Below are positions 25,167 through 33,218 of a stretch of DNA of 64,000 nucleotides, piece by piece. The notes under the pieces were generated by a model. It was given only the letters and a program-made list of their open reading frames with translations, was not told where the DNA came from and ran no database searches. The translations under genes and the position numbers were made by a program. The stretch covers positions 62,001 to 126,000 of the forward strand of contig UQYV01000001.1 of the NCBI GenBank assembly GCA_900545245.1. Reading direction: 5' to 3'. The stretch is from an uncultured Bacteroidales bacterium (GTDB lineage Bacteria > Bacteroidota > Bacteroidia > Bacteroidales > UBA932). Positions within the stretch are counted from its first letter, which is position 1. Each line of letters begins with the position of its first letter.

Positions 25167-26765
25167 TTATTTCAGAGAGAAATAGTGGCGGACGGTCTCT
25201 ACGGATTTCTTCGGCTGGCGGAGGAAGTTGTAGATGCCGGCGTGGCTCATGGCCATGAACTGCTTTGCCGGCTGGTCCTCGCTGTTGCGGGAATAGGTGC
25301 GGTTGTCGTTCATTTGCCATACGGCGAAACCTATGATGTCTGGATTGTTCCAGAAGTTCTCAAATGCGTAGGTGAGGTACTCAACTTGGAACTCTTCAGT
25401 CGAGACGCTCGCTGCTTGGTCGTGCCAGCCATAGACGGCACCGTATCCTGTCTCGGAAATCATGATAGGCTTGTCGGGATAGCGCGTGCGGAAAGATGCT
25501 ACTATTTCGTCGAAGCTTTCGTTCACTTTCTTTCTGAGAGTGGCAGGCTCGCCAGGGTAGCACGGGATCACGCCGGGATAGTTGTTGATGGCGATGAGGT
25601 CCGTGTTATCGTTGCAGATGTCGTTCACTCCCATGTTGCAGGCGAAGGTGACGAGCCTTCCGGAATTCTCAGCCTTCACCGTGGCTATCAGTTCGTCAAT
25701 CAGGCTTTTGCATTCCTTTGTGGTGCTTCCCGGCTCATTTAGGAAAGAGAAGATGATTATGCTCGGGTGGTTGAAACTGTTTCGAACCATGTCCCGAGTC
25801 TGCTTGATCTGTTGCTCCCGGAATTCCGGGTCGGTACAGTCCCCGACGCTCTTGGTATAGTCCTGTCCGTTGCCCCAGCCGAGGGACTCCTCCCAGACGA
25901 GCACGCCCATCTCGTCGCAGAGTTCGAGGAAGCGGTCGGCCTGCTGGTAGTGTGCCCCACGGATGAAGTTGCCTCCGAGATCCTTGAGGTGCTGCAGATC
26001 CTGAACCCACTCGATCTCGGGCACGGTAGCGCCTCCAAGAGGGCTCTGGTCGTGGCGGTTCACACCTTTGAGAAACAGTTCCTTTCCGTTGAGCCAGAGC
26101 TTTCTGTCCCGCGCCTCAATCTGCCTCACACCGAAGCGGACCTTCCTGCCATCTACCTCAATCGTAGTCATATTCGGCTCCTCGGGACTCCACAATTTGA
26201 AGTCCTTGAGAGTTTTGCGGAACTTTCGGCCTCCTTCAACCTCGACCTCGATCAGTCCTGTCCGGTAGTCTAGCGTGCGGACAAAAATCTTAGGCTCTTT
26301 CTCGACAATCCTCACTCCTCGGTAGAATCCGCCGAAGAGATAGAAGTCGTAGAACGATCTGGCGAGTTTCATCTTCTCCTTGTCGAAGCGGTTGTCAAGG
26401 GCGGCGACAATCTCGTGCTCTCCCTTGCAGAGTTTTCCGACCGGAATTTCAAGTTTCGCGTATGGATACGGGTATTCCCCAAGTTCGCGTCCGTCAATTG
26501 CTAACCGTCCGCGCAGTCCCATGCCCTCGATCTCCAGCACGGCATCCTTGAAGTCCTTTTCGACAGTGAAAGTCCGGCGGTAGAGGGCCGTTCCGCGCTT
26601 GAGGTAGTAGTCCGGCATCATGTCCCAGCATCCAGGGACGCACATTTTGTCGTTGGCGGTGAAGCTGATGTCATAGACCTGTTCGAGCGACTTATTCTCT
26701 TCAAATCTGAAATCCCAGATTCCGCCGAGGAAAATGGCGGCGAGGAAAGTGAGAATGAAATTCAT
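25167..26765 (-). CDS. Glycoside hydrolase family 2 protein, copy b
   Basis: This 532-residue exported GH2 enzyme is a paralogue of copy a (8600-10198), with the same length, the same domain order and an identical closing sequence. The acid/base E344 (NEPG) and nucleophile E438 (SETG) are present. Residues 1-334 differ at only about three positions (such as F12 and IS at 33-34). Residues about 336-500 carry many substitutions, for example IIIFSFLNEPGSTT against VIIHAFLNEPGSWS, and FAVWQMND against YSIWQMND. This suggests altered barrel specificity on a shared scaffold. It is the last gene of locus B and ends 142 bp before the sigma-A start. Confidence 0.9.
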   Translation of the reverse strand: MNFILTFLAAIFLGGIWDFRFEENKSLEQVYDISFTANDKMCVPGCWDMMPDYYLKRGTALYRRTFTVEKDFKDAVLEIEGMGLRGRLAIDGRELGEYPYPYAKLEIPVGKLCKGEHEIVAALDNRFDKEKMKLARSFYDFYLFGGFYRGVRIVEKEPKIFVRTLDYRTGLIEVEVEGGRKFRKTLKDFKLWSPEEPNMTTIEVDGRKVRFGVRQIEARDRKLWLNGKELFLKGVNRHDQSPLGGATVPEIEWVQDLQHLKDLGGNFIRGAHYQQADRFLELCDEMGVLVWEESLGWGNGQDYTKSVGDCTDPEFREQQIKQTRDMVRNSFNHPSIIIFSFLNEPGSTTKECKSLIDELIATVKAENSGRLVTFACNMGVNDICNDNTDLIAINNYPGVIPCYPGEPATLRKKVNESFDEIVASFRTRYPDKPIMISETGYGAVYGWHDQAASVSTEEFQVEYLTYAFENFWNNPDIIGFAVWQMNDNRTYSRNSEDQPAKQFMAMSHAGIYNFLRQPKKSVETVRHYFSLK

Positions 26766-26795
26766 AAAATTCTGATGGTTATGGAGTTATATATA

Positions 26796-26955
26796 AGGAA
26801 GTCCGGAAGGGCGGTATTTTCGTTACAGAAAATCAGAGTCCCATAGGGACCGCGCTGGGGCGCGAGATACCCCTAACAGGGGTCACAGGCAAAGCCTGTG
26901 GGGGTTAGGAGGTCCGGAAGGACAGTATTTTCGTTATAGAAAATATTGTCCTTCC
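26796..26955. repeat. REP-like block of mini-palindromes with 38-bp direct repeats
   Basis: Two 38-bp direct repeats (26796-26833 and 26907-26944, four mismatches) bracket four tandem hairpins: GTCCC-ata-GGGAC (26838-26850), CGCG-6-CGCG (26851-26864), ACCCC-5-GGGGT (26869-26883) and CACAGGC-aaa-GCCTGTG (26884-26900). GTCC-ggaa-GGAC follows at 26912-26923. A 17-bp inverted repeat (26916-26932 with 26939-26955) overlaps the stop codon of the neighbouring oxidoreductase. There is no transposase nearby. Confidence 0.75.
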
Positions 26956-28328
26956 AGACGAAGGCGCCTGCGCAGATACTGCACGTCAACGGCGTGCACA
27001 TCGCAGCGGGACTGCTGAATGGCAATCGCAGCGGCTGCTCCTGCGGCCTCCCCGGTCACAAGGCACGGCGGCATCACGCGGAGACTGCCGAAGGCTTCCT
27101 CATCGGTGGAGATGCAGCGTCCGGCCGTGAGCACGTTCCTGAGGTCTTTCGGCGTTAGACAACGGTAGGGGATTCCGTGAGAGTCGCCCTTTTTGTAATG
27201 AACCGGCTTGAAGCCGCTCTTGTGCACATCGAGGTAGTAGCTGTTGCGGCCGATTTCGTCCTCGAATGTGCGGCGTGCGTTCCAGTCCTCCTTGGTGAAG
27301 ACATAGTCACCGACAATGCGGCGGCCATCGCGCATTCCGAGAAGAGACGCTGTCTTGACGACAAACGCGTTGCCGAAAATCTCCGGACAGGCTTCCTTGC
27401 AGGCCTCGAGATACTGCTGAGCCACCTGCCGTCCTGTCATCATCGCTTCGGTGACGCTACGTGGGTCTGTTGTGTCAACGTGAATGTGCCCGGCGTTAAA
27501 CTGCACAACATTCGGTCCGATGAGGTTCATGCAGAAATGGTGTCCCGTGAGGGGATATTTCCCATCCGGTCCAACGACCTTGTGAATCGGGCTCTGCTTA
27601 TTGTCGCTGTGAAGGCCTCCGTAGTATTTCTCGCCGTTTACATTGGCGAGGGCGAAACAGAGGGTGGAGTCCTGAAGCACGTCACTTTTCATATATGTGG
27701 CTCCTGCCCAGAATGAGAGGTCTCCGTTTCCTGTGGCATCGACGAAAACCTTTGCCCTGAATGCGGTGAGCCCCAGCTGGTTGGCAACGATGATGGCATC
27801 AACCGTGTCGTCCGCACTTTTCTCGACAGCGGCGACACGCGAGAAGAATAGGACGCTTGCTCCCGATTCCGTGACCATGCGGTCATAGACCCTCATAAGA
27901 TATTCCGGGTTTATGTTTACCCAATCAAGTTTGCCTTTAGGCTCGTGAGGAACGCCTTTTTTTGACTCGTTGAAGATTCTCTCCGCAAGTCCGCGGTAGA
28001 TGATTTTCTCCCCATCCGAGAACGGACACCACGCAGGCACCATTCCAGCAGTTCCCATTCCTCCGAGCTGTCCGGTCGCCTCAATCAGCAGCACCTTAGC
28101 GCCTTCCCGGGCTGCGGCTATGGCGGCCGTGCATCCGCCCGGCCCTCCTCCGACTACAATCACGTCCCAACTGCTGTCCAGCCTTATTCGTGACTGTCTG
28201 AACCTGACGCTCTCGCCGTCATGGAACTTGCGTTCACCGAAGAGTTCCCCGGCAAGCAAATCAGGGGCGACGGCGGCAGCCACCGCCATCGTCCCCATAC
28301 TTTTTATGAAATTTCTTCGGGTTGTCAT
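26934..28328 (-). CDS. FAD-dependent oxidoreductase with Tat signal
   Basis: This 464-residue exported flavoprotein starts with a twin-arginine signal (R4-R5, RRNFIKS) and a hydrophobic stretch, so it should reach the periplasm folded with its cofactor. The dinucleotide-binding fold begins at about residue 54 with VIVVGGGPGG (glycines 60-65). A distal GxGD block (VDATGNGDLSFWAG) and a C-terminal GEAAGAAAAIA block fit the FAD-dependent oxidoreductase family PF12831. Such genes recur in Bacteroidetes polysaccharide loci, with unknown substrates, probably sugars or glycosides. Its stop codon lies inside a strong hairpin. It abuts the next gene upstream with no gap. Confidence 0.85.
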   Translation of the reverse strand: MTTRRNFIKSMGTMAVAAAVAPDLLAGELFGERKFHDGESVRFRQSRIRLDSSWDVIVVGGGPGGCTAAIAAAREGAKVLLIEATGQLGGMGTAGMVPAWCPFSDGEKIIYRGLAERIFNESKKGVPHEPKGKLDWVNINPEYLMRVYDRMVTESGASVLFFSRVAAVEKSADDTVDAIIVANQLGLTAFRAKVFVDATGNGDLSFWAGATYMKSDVLQDSTLCFALANVNGEKYYGGLHSDNKQSPIHKVVGPDGKYPLTGHHFCMNLIGPNVVQFNAGHIHVDTTDPRSVTEAMMTGRQVAQQYLEACKEACPEIFGNAFVVKTASLLGMRDGRRIVGDYVFTKEDWNARRTFEDEIGRNSYYLDVHKSGFKPVHYKKGDSHGIPYRCLTPKDLRNVLTAGRCISTDEEAFGSLRVMPPCLVTGEAAGAAAAIAIQQSRCDVHAVDVQYLRRRLRLEGQYFL

Positions 28329-29816
28329 TTATTTTTCCATCTTTATATTCAGAGAGACTGACTCATTCATCTCATTAGACCAACCTGCGACTCTTACATA
28401 ATGAATAAGAGCATAATGACCGTCTTCTGTCATTGCTGAAATTATACTTCCAGCTGCATTGGGGTTGGTAAGCCCGCTAAGTCCGGTGCTTCCGACTCCG
28501 CTTGCTTCGTCGAATATTCTCTTCAAATCAAATGCGTCTTTGACAGCTGTATAATCATCAATAGTAAGGTCTGTCTTCTTGAATAAGGTTTTGTGGCGGG
28601 CACTCCATGTCTTGATGCTCGGCAATATGGCATTGAATGTCCATTCATCGCCAGGGGCTACAATCTTTGGCGCATTTGATGTTGCCTGATCTGATTTGGG
28701 CACATATACATAAGCGACATCAATATCGTCGCAGTTGTTCGAGCCTTCGTCTTTTGTATAGACAGTTCCTGTTCTGAGACTGAGGTACGGGCCATATTTT
28801 GACGCGGCATTATTTCCGATTCCGAGGTTTATATCGGTAACCTCCTTGATGCTCGCATTGACAATCAAGTTGGCATTGTACTTCTTTCCGGCTTCAAATG
28901 TGAGCGCATTATCCTTTGCCTTCATGCTTTTAGACCACGAGCCTTTGTCCGTATTGACTGTAATTGATACGGACTGCCCGACAGCAACGGTGAACGGAGT
29001 GAGAATCTGATAGAAATGTGCATTTTCTCCAATCCCTATTGGCGCAGCGTCGTTTACGGTAAGCGTGTATGTCCCAGACTGACCGAAACCATCCGTTTTG
29101 TCAAGCTGTTTGTCCTTCGTAAGATTAAGACGGAACTCTCCTACAATGACGTCCGAGGTGTTGATTGTTATGGATTTTACCGTAAATTCTTCATCTATTG
29201 CATTTGTCACCGTAAATTCCATCAGAGTTCCGATGTGTTGCATTGTTATTACAGGTTCTTTTGTGTCCAAAACCTTGCCGAACAACACATCCTGCTTGGC
29301 GAGGTGATCCATATTATTGTTTCCTGACTGGATTTTATTGGAAACTCCGAATGTAACCATACCTTTTCCGGAATGCGATGCGGTTTCCATAATTCCCGGA
29401 TAAACGGCATACCAGTCGAGATTACCCGCGCCATATCTTTCTTTGAAGGCGGCCAGTCTACCGGCCTCGGATTCCGTTTCGTTCAGAACGAATTTCATTG
29501 AACCATCTTGAGCTGCGCTTTCAGTTGCCTTGAACCTAACCGGCTCACTTTTTTGCCACTCTTCGAGTGTCATCGTTGTCGGGTCAGTCCCTGCCGGAAC
29601 AGTATACACCGCCAACTGGTCCCCATTGACCCAATTTACAGTGAACTTGTCCGTAGTTGTAGTCTTGCTGCCTATGGCATTGATATCCTGTGCATAGAGT
29701 ACGATTCCGGATTCCTTCGCCGGCGTCTCCGGAGTGCCTGCAGGTTGTTCTGACTTGTTGCAGCCGATTGCCAGAAGTGCTGCAAATGCGGATGCTATGT
29801 AAAATGTATTTTTCAT
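28329..29816 (-). CDS. Fimbrillin-family lipoprotein (locus B)
   Basis: This 495-residue lipoprotein has a lipobox at AIGCN (C19). The body resembles Mfa/FimA-type fimbrillin domains: SGIVLYAQDI, TTTDKFTVNWVNGDQLAVYT, QHIGTLMEFTVTNA and AGKKYNANLIV. The C-terminal 150 residues include a repeated Gly/Asn-rich segment and end in a beta strand. Family members form fimbriae or serve as surface-exposed adhesive or glycan-binding lipoproteins. Placement between GH16 and the oxidoreductase of locus B favours a glycan-binding role. Codon use is more AT-rich than in the neighbouring genes, which may mean recent exchange. Confidence 0.75.
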   Translation of the reverse strand: MKNTFYIASAFAALLAIGCNKSEQPAGTPETPAKESGIVLYAQDINAIGSKTTTTDKFTVNWVNGDQLAVYTVPAGTDPTTMTLEEWQKSEPVRFKATESAAQDGSMKFVLNETESEAGRLAAFKERYGAGNLDWYAVYPGIMETASHSGKGMVTFGVSNKIQSGNNNMDHLAKQDVLFGKVLDTKEPVITMQHIGTLMEFTVTNAIDEEFTVKSITINTSDVIVGEFRLNLTKDKQLDKTDGFGQSGTYTLTVNDAAPIGIGENAHFYQILTPFTVAVGQSVSITVNTDKGSWSKSMKAKDNALTFEAGKKYNANLIVNASIKEVTDINLGIGNNAASKYGPYLSLRTGTVYTKDEGSNNCDDIDVAYVYVPKSDQATSNAPKIVAPGDEWTFNAILPSIKTWSARHKTLFKKTDLTIDDYTAVKDAFDLKRIFDEASGVGSTGLSGLTNPNAAGSIISAMTEDGHYALIHYVRVAGWSNEMNESVSLNIKMEK

Positions 29817-29843
29817 CGTCTGTGTAATTGTTTTGGTTAATCA

Positions 29844-29999
29844 TCAGTTGACTTGGAACCAGTCGTCGTTTCCGTTTTCCCAGTCGGAAATTGTCTTTGC
29901 ATTTGCATTTGTGGCATCGCTTGCCGCGAATCCGTTTTCTGCCGCGAACTCCATTTCTGTCAAAATGGGTGGGGCATAATAAGTGGTGTTTGTTTTCAT
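29844..29999 (-). CDS. Micro-ORF of 51 residues in locus B
   Basis: A 51-codon frame starts at ATG 29999 and ends at TGA 29844, 27 bases before the fimbrillin gene. The peptide starts MKTNTTYYAPPILTEMEF, then ENGFAASDA, and ends with a Trp/Asn/Asp-rich tail. The Y-x-x-P start, acidic middle and FAAS block match the micro-ORF at 22898-23032. No signal peptide or membrane segment is seen. It lies directly upstream of a fimbrillin-type lipoprotein gene, as the other one does. The role is unknown. Confidence 0.6.
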   Translation of the reverse strand: MKTNTTYYAPPILTEMEFAAENGFAASDATNANAKTISDWENGNDDWFQVN

Positions 30000-30021
30000 G
30001 TTTTTGTGTTGTTAATTAAAA

Positions 30022-30879
30022 TTACCTCTGATAAACCCGCACATAGTCAATCTCATACCTCATCGGGAAGGCTCCGGCGTCAATCGGGCCTCCGTTCGAG
30101 CCGCCAAGCGCGAGGTTGAGCAAGATGTAGTGAGGGTGGCGGTGGGGGTTGTAGCCGGACCAGCTGCCGGTGTTCCACATCTGATTGATATCTACCTCGT
30201 TGATGAGTTCATCGTCGAGGTAGAGTCTAATCCAGTCCCGGTCCCAGTCCATTCTCCAGACGTGGAATTTGCTTGCCCAGTCCGGGTCCTTTTCAAGGAA
30301 ATGGCTGAACGGAACCTTTTTGGCATTCCAGTACGCCTTGCTCGTTCCTGGAGCGCCGCTTGCCACATTGCCGAGAATCTGAGGCTCTCCGTTCACCGGA
30401 TAGTATTCCATAATGTCAATCTCACCGCTCTGCGGCCATGGCATTCCGCCGTACTCGCATCCTGTCCCAAGCGTCCAGAATGCCGGCCAGGCGCCCTTTG
30501 CAACAGGAATCCTCGCCCGCATTTCGAAGCGTCCGTAGAGGAACTCCCGCTTTGTGGCCGTGTTGACGCGCGATGAGGTGTATTCAACGAACTCCCTCTT
30601 GTCTCCCCAGAAACTGCTCTCAGGCTTGTACTGCGGACTTGGGAACCGTTCCTTGCGTGCCTCGATGACGAGACAGCCGTCTTCGCACCATGCGTTGTCT
30701 TTCTGATACCACTGGTCCTCGAAGTTGTAGCGGAAGCCTGACGCGAAGTTCCACGATGTCGTGTCGACCGGCCCATCGGTGTTGAACTCGTCGCTCCAGA
30801 CCAGCTTATAGCCGTCCTTCGCACTCCCGCATGCCGCTAACAGCGGCAATAAAACCATTATATAAAAGATTCTTTTCAT
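30022..30879 (-). CDS. Glycoside hydrolase family 16 endo beta-glucanase lipoprotein
   Basis: This 285-residue lipoprotein has a lipobox at LAACG (C17). The GH16 jelly roll fills residues 24-285. The catalytic motif is GEIDIMEY, with nucleophile E153, D155 and acid/base E158. The bulge-type ExDxxE spacing and WPAFWTLG upstream are typical of laminarinases and licheninases. It should cut beta-1,3 or mixed beta-1,3/1,4-glucans on the cell surface or in the periplasm. The frame extends 4 codons upstream to a TTG, but ATG 30879 begins the signal peptide. Its neighbours include a GH-A glycosidase ending 13 bp before the ATG. Confidence 0.92.
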   Translation of the reverse strand: MKRIFYIMVLLPLLAACGSAKDGYKLVWSDEFNTDGPVDTTSWNFASGFRYNFEDQWYQKDNAWCEDGCLVIEARKERFPSPQYKPESSFWGDKREFVEYTSSRVNTATKREFLYGRFEMRARIPVAKGAWPAFWTLGTGCEYGGMPWPQSGEIDIMEYYPVNGEPQILGNVASGAPGTSKAYWNAKKVPFSHFLEKDPDWASKFHVWRMDWDRDWIRLYLDDELINEVDINQMWNTGSWSGYNPHRHPHYILLNLALGGSNGGPIDAGAFPMRYEIDYVRVYQR

Positions 30880-30892
30880 TTGTTTTTTCAAA

Positions 30893-32332
30893 TCAGTTTA
30901 CTTTGAATGGTATGACTGCACAGGAGGCAGTCCCATGCGCCTTGTCTCTCACATAGACAATCAGTCTGTAGTAGCCAGTTGCGGAAGGAGCCTTGAAATT
31001 TACCTGAGCCCCCATCTTGCCAGTGAACAGTCCCGCAATCGGCGACATGGCCTTGCCCACATCCTGTCGCACATCCGGAATGATTTTCCAGTCGTAGGTC
31101 AGTTCGTCCCCGTCGGGGTCTGTGGCATCGACTGATGCCATGTGCTGGCTTCCGTGGGCGAGCGCGATGCTCTGGTCGGATGTCCTGCCGTCGATGTAAA
31201 TCTTGCCTCCGGTCTTTCCGTCCTCACGCGATGCAATCACTGGAGCGGAGTTCATAGGTGCCTCACCTGTCCACATCTCCTCCATAGCCTCGACGGTAGG
31301 AAGCGCAGATGCCTCGAACTGGTCGTACATCGCATACCAGTTGAGCACGTCCCCGTGGCTCTGCCATCCCCAAAGGAAAACGAATGAGCCGATGCAACCC
31401 TTGTCCGAGCAGGCGCTCACGCAGTCCGTGTAAATCTTCTTGTAGATCGCAGCCTTCTCGTTTCCGCTCGGCTCTATGAGGCCTCCGTTCGCCGATTTCG
31501 TAAACCAGTCCGTATGAGGGGTCTGCCAGTCCCATGTACCGCGGATTCCGAATTCCGAAAGTATGTACGGATAGTCAAACCCTGCCTCTTGATAGTTCGA
31601 GTTGAGCTTCTCCACCGAACCTTCGTAGTTGTTTACGCAAAGTATGTCGAGAGAAGGAATATATTTCTTCAGGCTCTCGGTGAGTCCTGACCATATTCCC
31701 ATAATCGCCAATGTCACCGGTCTGCCATCGACTTTCTTGATGTATTCTCCGATCTCGTTAATGTCCTTCCACACGTTCACATTGAGCTTGAAGCTTGTCC
31801 CGTCTGCCTTTGTCGTGGATTCCACCTCGTTACCGATGCACCACATGAGTATTGCCGGATGGTTCTTGTACCTGTCAACCACGCTCTTGAGTGTGTTTAT
31901 CTGCTTTTTCCTCGCCGTGTCGTCGTTGTAGTCGAAGCCTTCTGATTCTTTGCCGATGACAAGGCCCATGTTGATGTACATTCCCTTGCGCGCGAAGTCG
32001 TCGAGGACGCTCATATTAATTTGGGAATATGTTCTCACCACATTTGCCCCACGCTCGTGGGCCGTGTCGTAGAACGGGTTGGAGCCGTCTCCCTTGTTGT
32101 TTCCGCCGTTGATGGCCGCTCCCTTGACGAAAAACTCCTCTCCGTTCACATAGAGTATCTTATTTCTTACCTCCACCGTCGGCTTGTCGGGAAGGGGAGT
32201 GTCAGGAGTGTCATCGTCCGTGATTTCGTGCCACTTCGGATCTTTGTATTTGTCGAGCGGGCTGCTCTTGTCGCAGGCCGATGCTGAGACGGCGAGTACC
32301 AGCATGAGGGCGAATTTGAGTATTTGTTTCAT
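30893..32332 (-). CDS. Clan GH-A glycosidase with C-terminal Ig-like domain (GH2-barrel or GH158-like)
   Basis: This 479-residue lipoprotein has a lipobox at ASACD (C20). A TIM barrel at about residues 50-345 has IGNEVES (putative acid/base E169) and ILSEFG (putative nucleophile E260). An Ig-like or PKD-like domain lies at about 365-479 (DATDPDGDELTYDWKI). It has no jelly-roll domain, so it is not a full GH2. This layout recalls GH158 endo-beta-1,3-glucanases of Bacteroides beta-glucan loci, which pair with GH16 and GH3 as here, but I cannot confirm the family by eye. A GH2-barrel-only enzyme is the alternative. Confidence 0.7.
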   Translation of the reverse strand: MKQILKFALMLVLAVSASACDKSSPLDKYKDPKWHEITDDDTPDTPLPDKPTVEVRNKILYVNGEEFFVKGAAINGGNNKGDGSNPFYDTAHERGANVVRTYSQINMSVLDDFARKGMYINMGLVIGKESEGFDYNDDTARKKQINTLKSVVDRYKNHPAILMWCIGNEVESTTKADGTSFKLNVNVWKDINEIGEYIKKVDGRPVTLAIMGIWSGLTESLKKYIPSLDILCVNNYEGSVEKLNSNYQEAGFDYPYILSEFGIRGTWDWQTPHTDWFTKSANGGLIEPSGNEKAAIYKKIYTDCVSACSDKGCIGSFVFLWGWQSHGDVLNWYAMYDQFEASALPTVEAMEEMWTGEAPMNSAPVIASREDGKTGGKIYIDGRTSDQSIALAHGSQHMASVDATDPDGDELTYDWKIIPDVRQDVGKAMSPIAGLFTGKMGAQVNFKAPSATGYYRLIVYVRDKAHGTASCAVIPFKVN

Positions 32333-32375
32333 TTGATTATCGGATTGATTTTAATTATTATTGCCGCGTCTCGGT

Positions 32376-33185
32376 TCAGAACTCAAGTTTGAACACGTCA
32401 CCCGCTTTGAGCGCAATCGGGGCTGCCGGCTTGTAGGTGAACGTCCTTCCGTCGTCGGTGCTGATGGTGAGGAATATCTTGCCGGCGGCTATTTCCTGTG
32501 CCGGAACGACCGCGGCGAACAGCCCGTCAGACGCCTTCCACATTGTAACTGAGCCGGTTTCGGCATCGGTTATCGTGCAGACCTTGTCGGATGCCCTGTC
32601 CCATTCGAGGGATGTGAGCACTCCGCTTATGGTTATGGTTTCCGCTGCGCTTCCGTATTCTCCCGGCAGTTTTGCCGTTGTGACATTGACGAGCGCAGCC
32701 CTGTGTGCGAACTTTATCGCTACCGGTGCCGACTGCGCGGCTTCGACTGAGGCCTTGCCCGTCAAGAAGTCGGCAGCGACAAACTTTGATGCCGAGCTCT
32801 GGTCTGAAGGCACTCTGAAAACGACTGCCGTGCCGTTGTTTTCCACAGAAGCCGGAGAGCAGGCGAGGAACGAGCCTCCCTCGTCACCGCAGTACCTGTA
32901 CTTTGTCTTGTCCTTGCTGTCCTGCACCAGTGCGCCATCCGCTCCAACGGTGAAAAGCACTCCGCTCATGTCCGGTGCAAGCCCCTCCGACCAGACGGAA
33001 ACGGCGTCTCCTTCGCTGAATCTCGTGATTCCGGTTCCGAAATCAGTGACGGTCTTTGTCACCTGCTCCTCTGCGGAGAGTCTCACTTCAAGTCCGCTCC
33101 CCGAAACCATTTCCCTGCTACATCCGCAGGCGACAATCACCATGGACAGGATGAACGCAGAGTTTGTCTTTATGTTCATATTCAT
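32376..33185 (-). CDS. Fimbrillin-like lipoprotein, single domain (locus B)
   Basis: This 269-residue lipoprotein has a lipobox at ACGCS. It consists of one fimbrillin-like module with VRLSAEEQVTKT, FSEGDAVSVWSEGL, FTVGADGALVQD, FAHRAALVNV and AGDVFKLEF. It is clearly homologous to the N-terminal half of the next gene (33219-34784), as shown by shared SEGL, DGALVQ, SDFMTA/ADFLTG and FxHRxA segments in the same order. The pair probably arose by tandem duplication. The likely role is surface glycan or protein binding; no catalytic motif is seen. Confidence 0.7.
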   Translation of the reverse strand: MNMNIKTNSAFILSMVIVACGCSREMVSGSGLEVRLSAEEQVTKTVTDFGTGITRFSEGDAVSVWSEGLAPDMSGVLFTVGADGALVQDSKDKTKYRYCGDEGGSFLACSPASVENNGTAVVFRVPSDQSSASKFVAADFLTGKASVEAAQSAPVAIKFAHRAALVNVTTAKLPGEYGSAAETITISGVLTSLEWDRASDKVCTITDAETGSVTMWKASDGLFAAVVPAQEIAAGKIFLTISTDDGRTFTYKPAAPIALKAGDVFKLEF

Positions 33186-33218
33186 GTTATTTCCTCCTTG
33201 TGTTTTTGCAAGACTCTT

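Noticed and set aside
8600..26765. GH2 duplication as a composite transposon
   Set aside because: No transposase, terminal inverted repeats or target duplications flank the copies.
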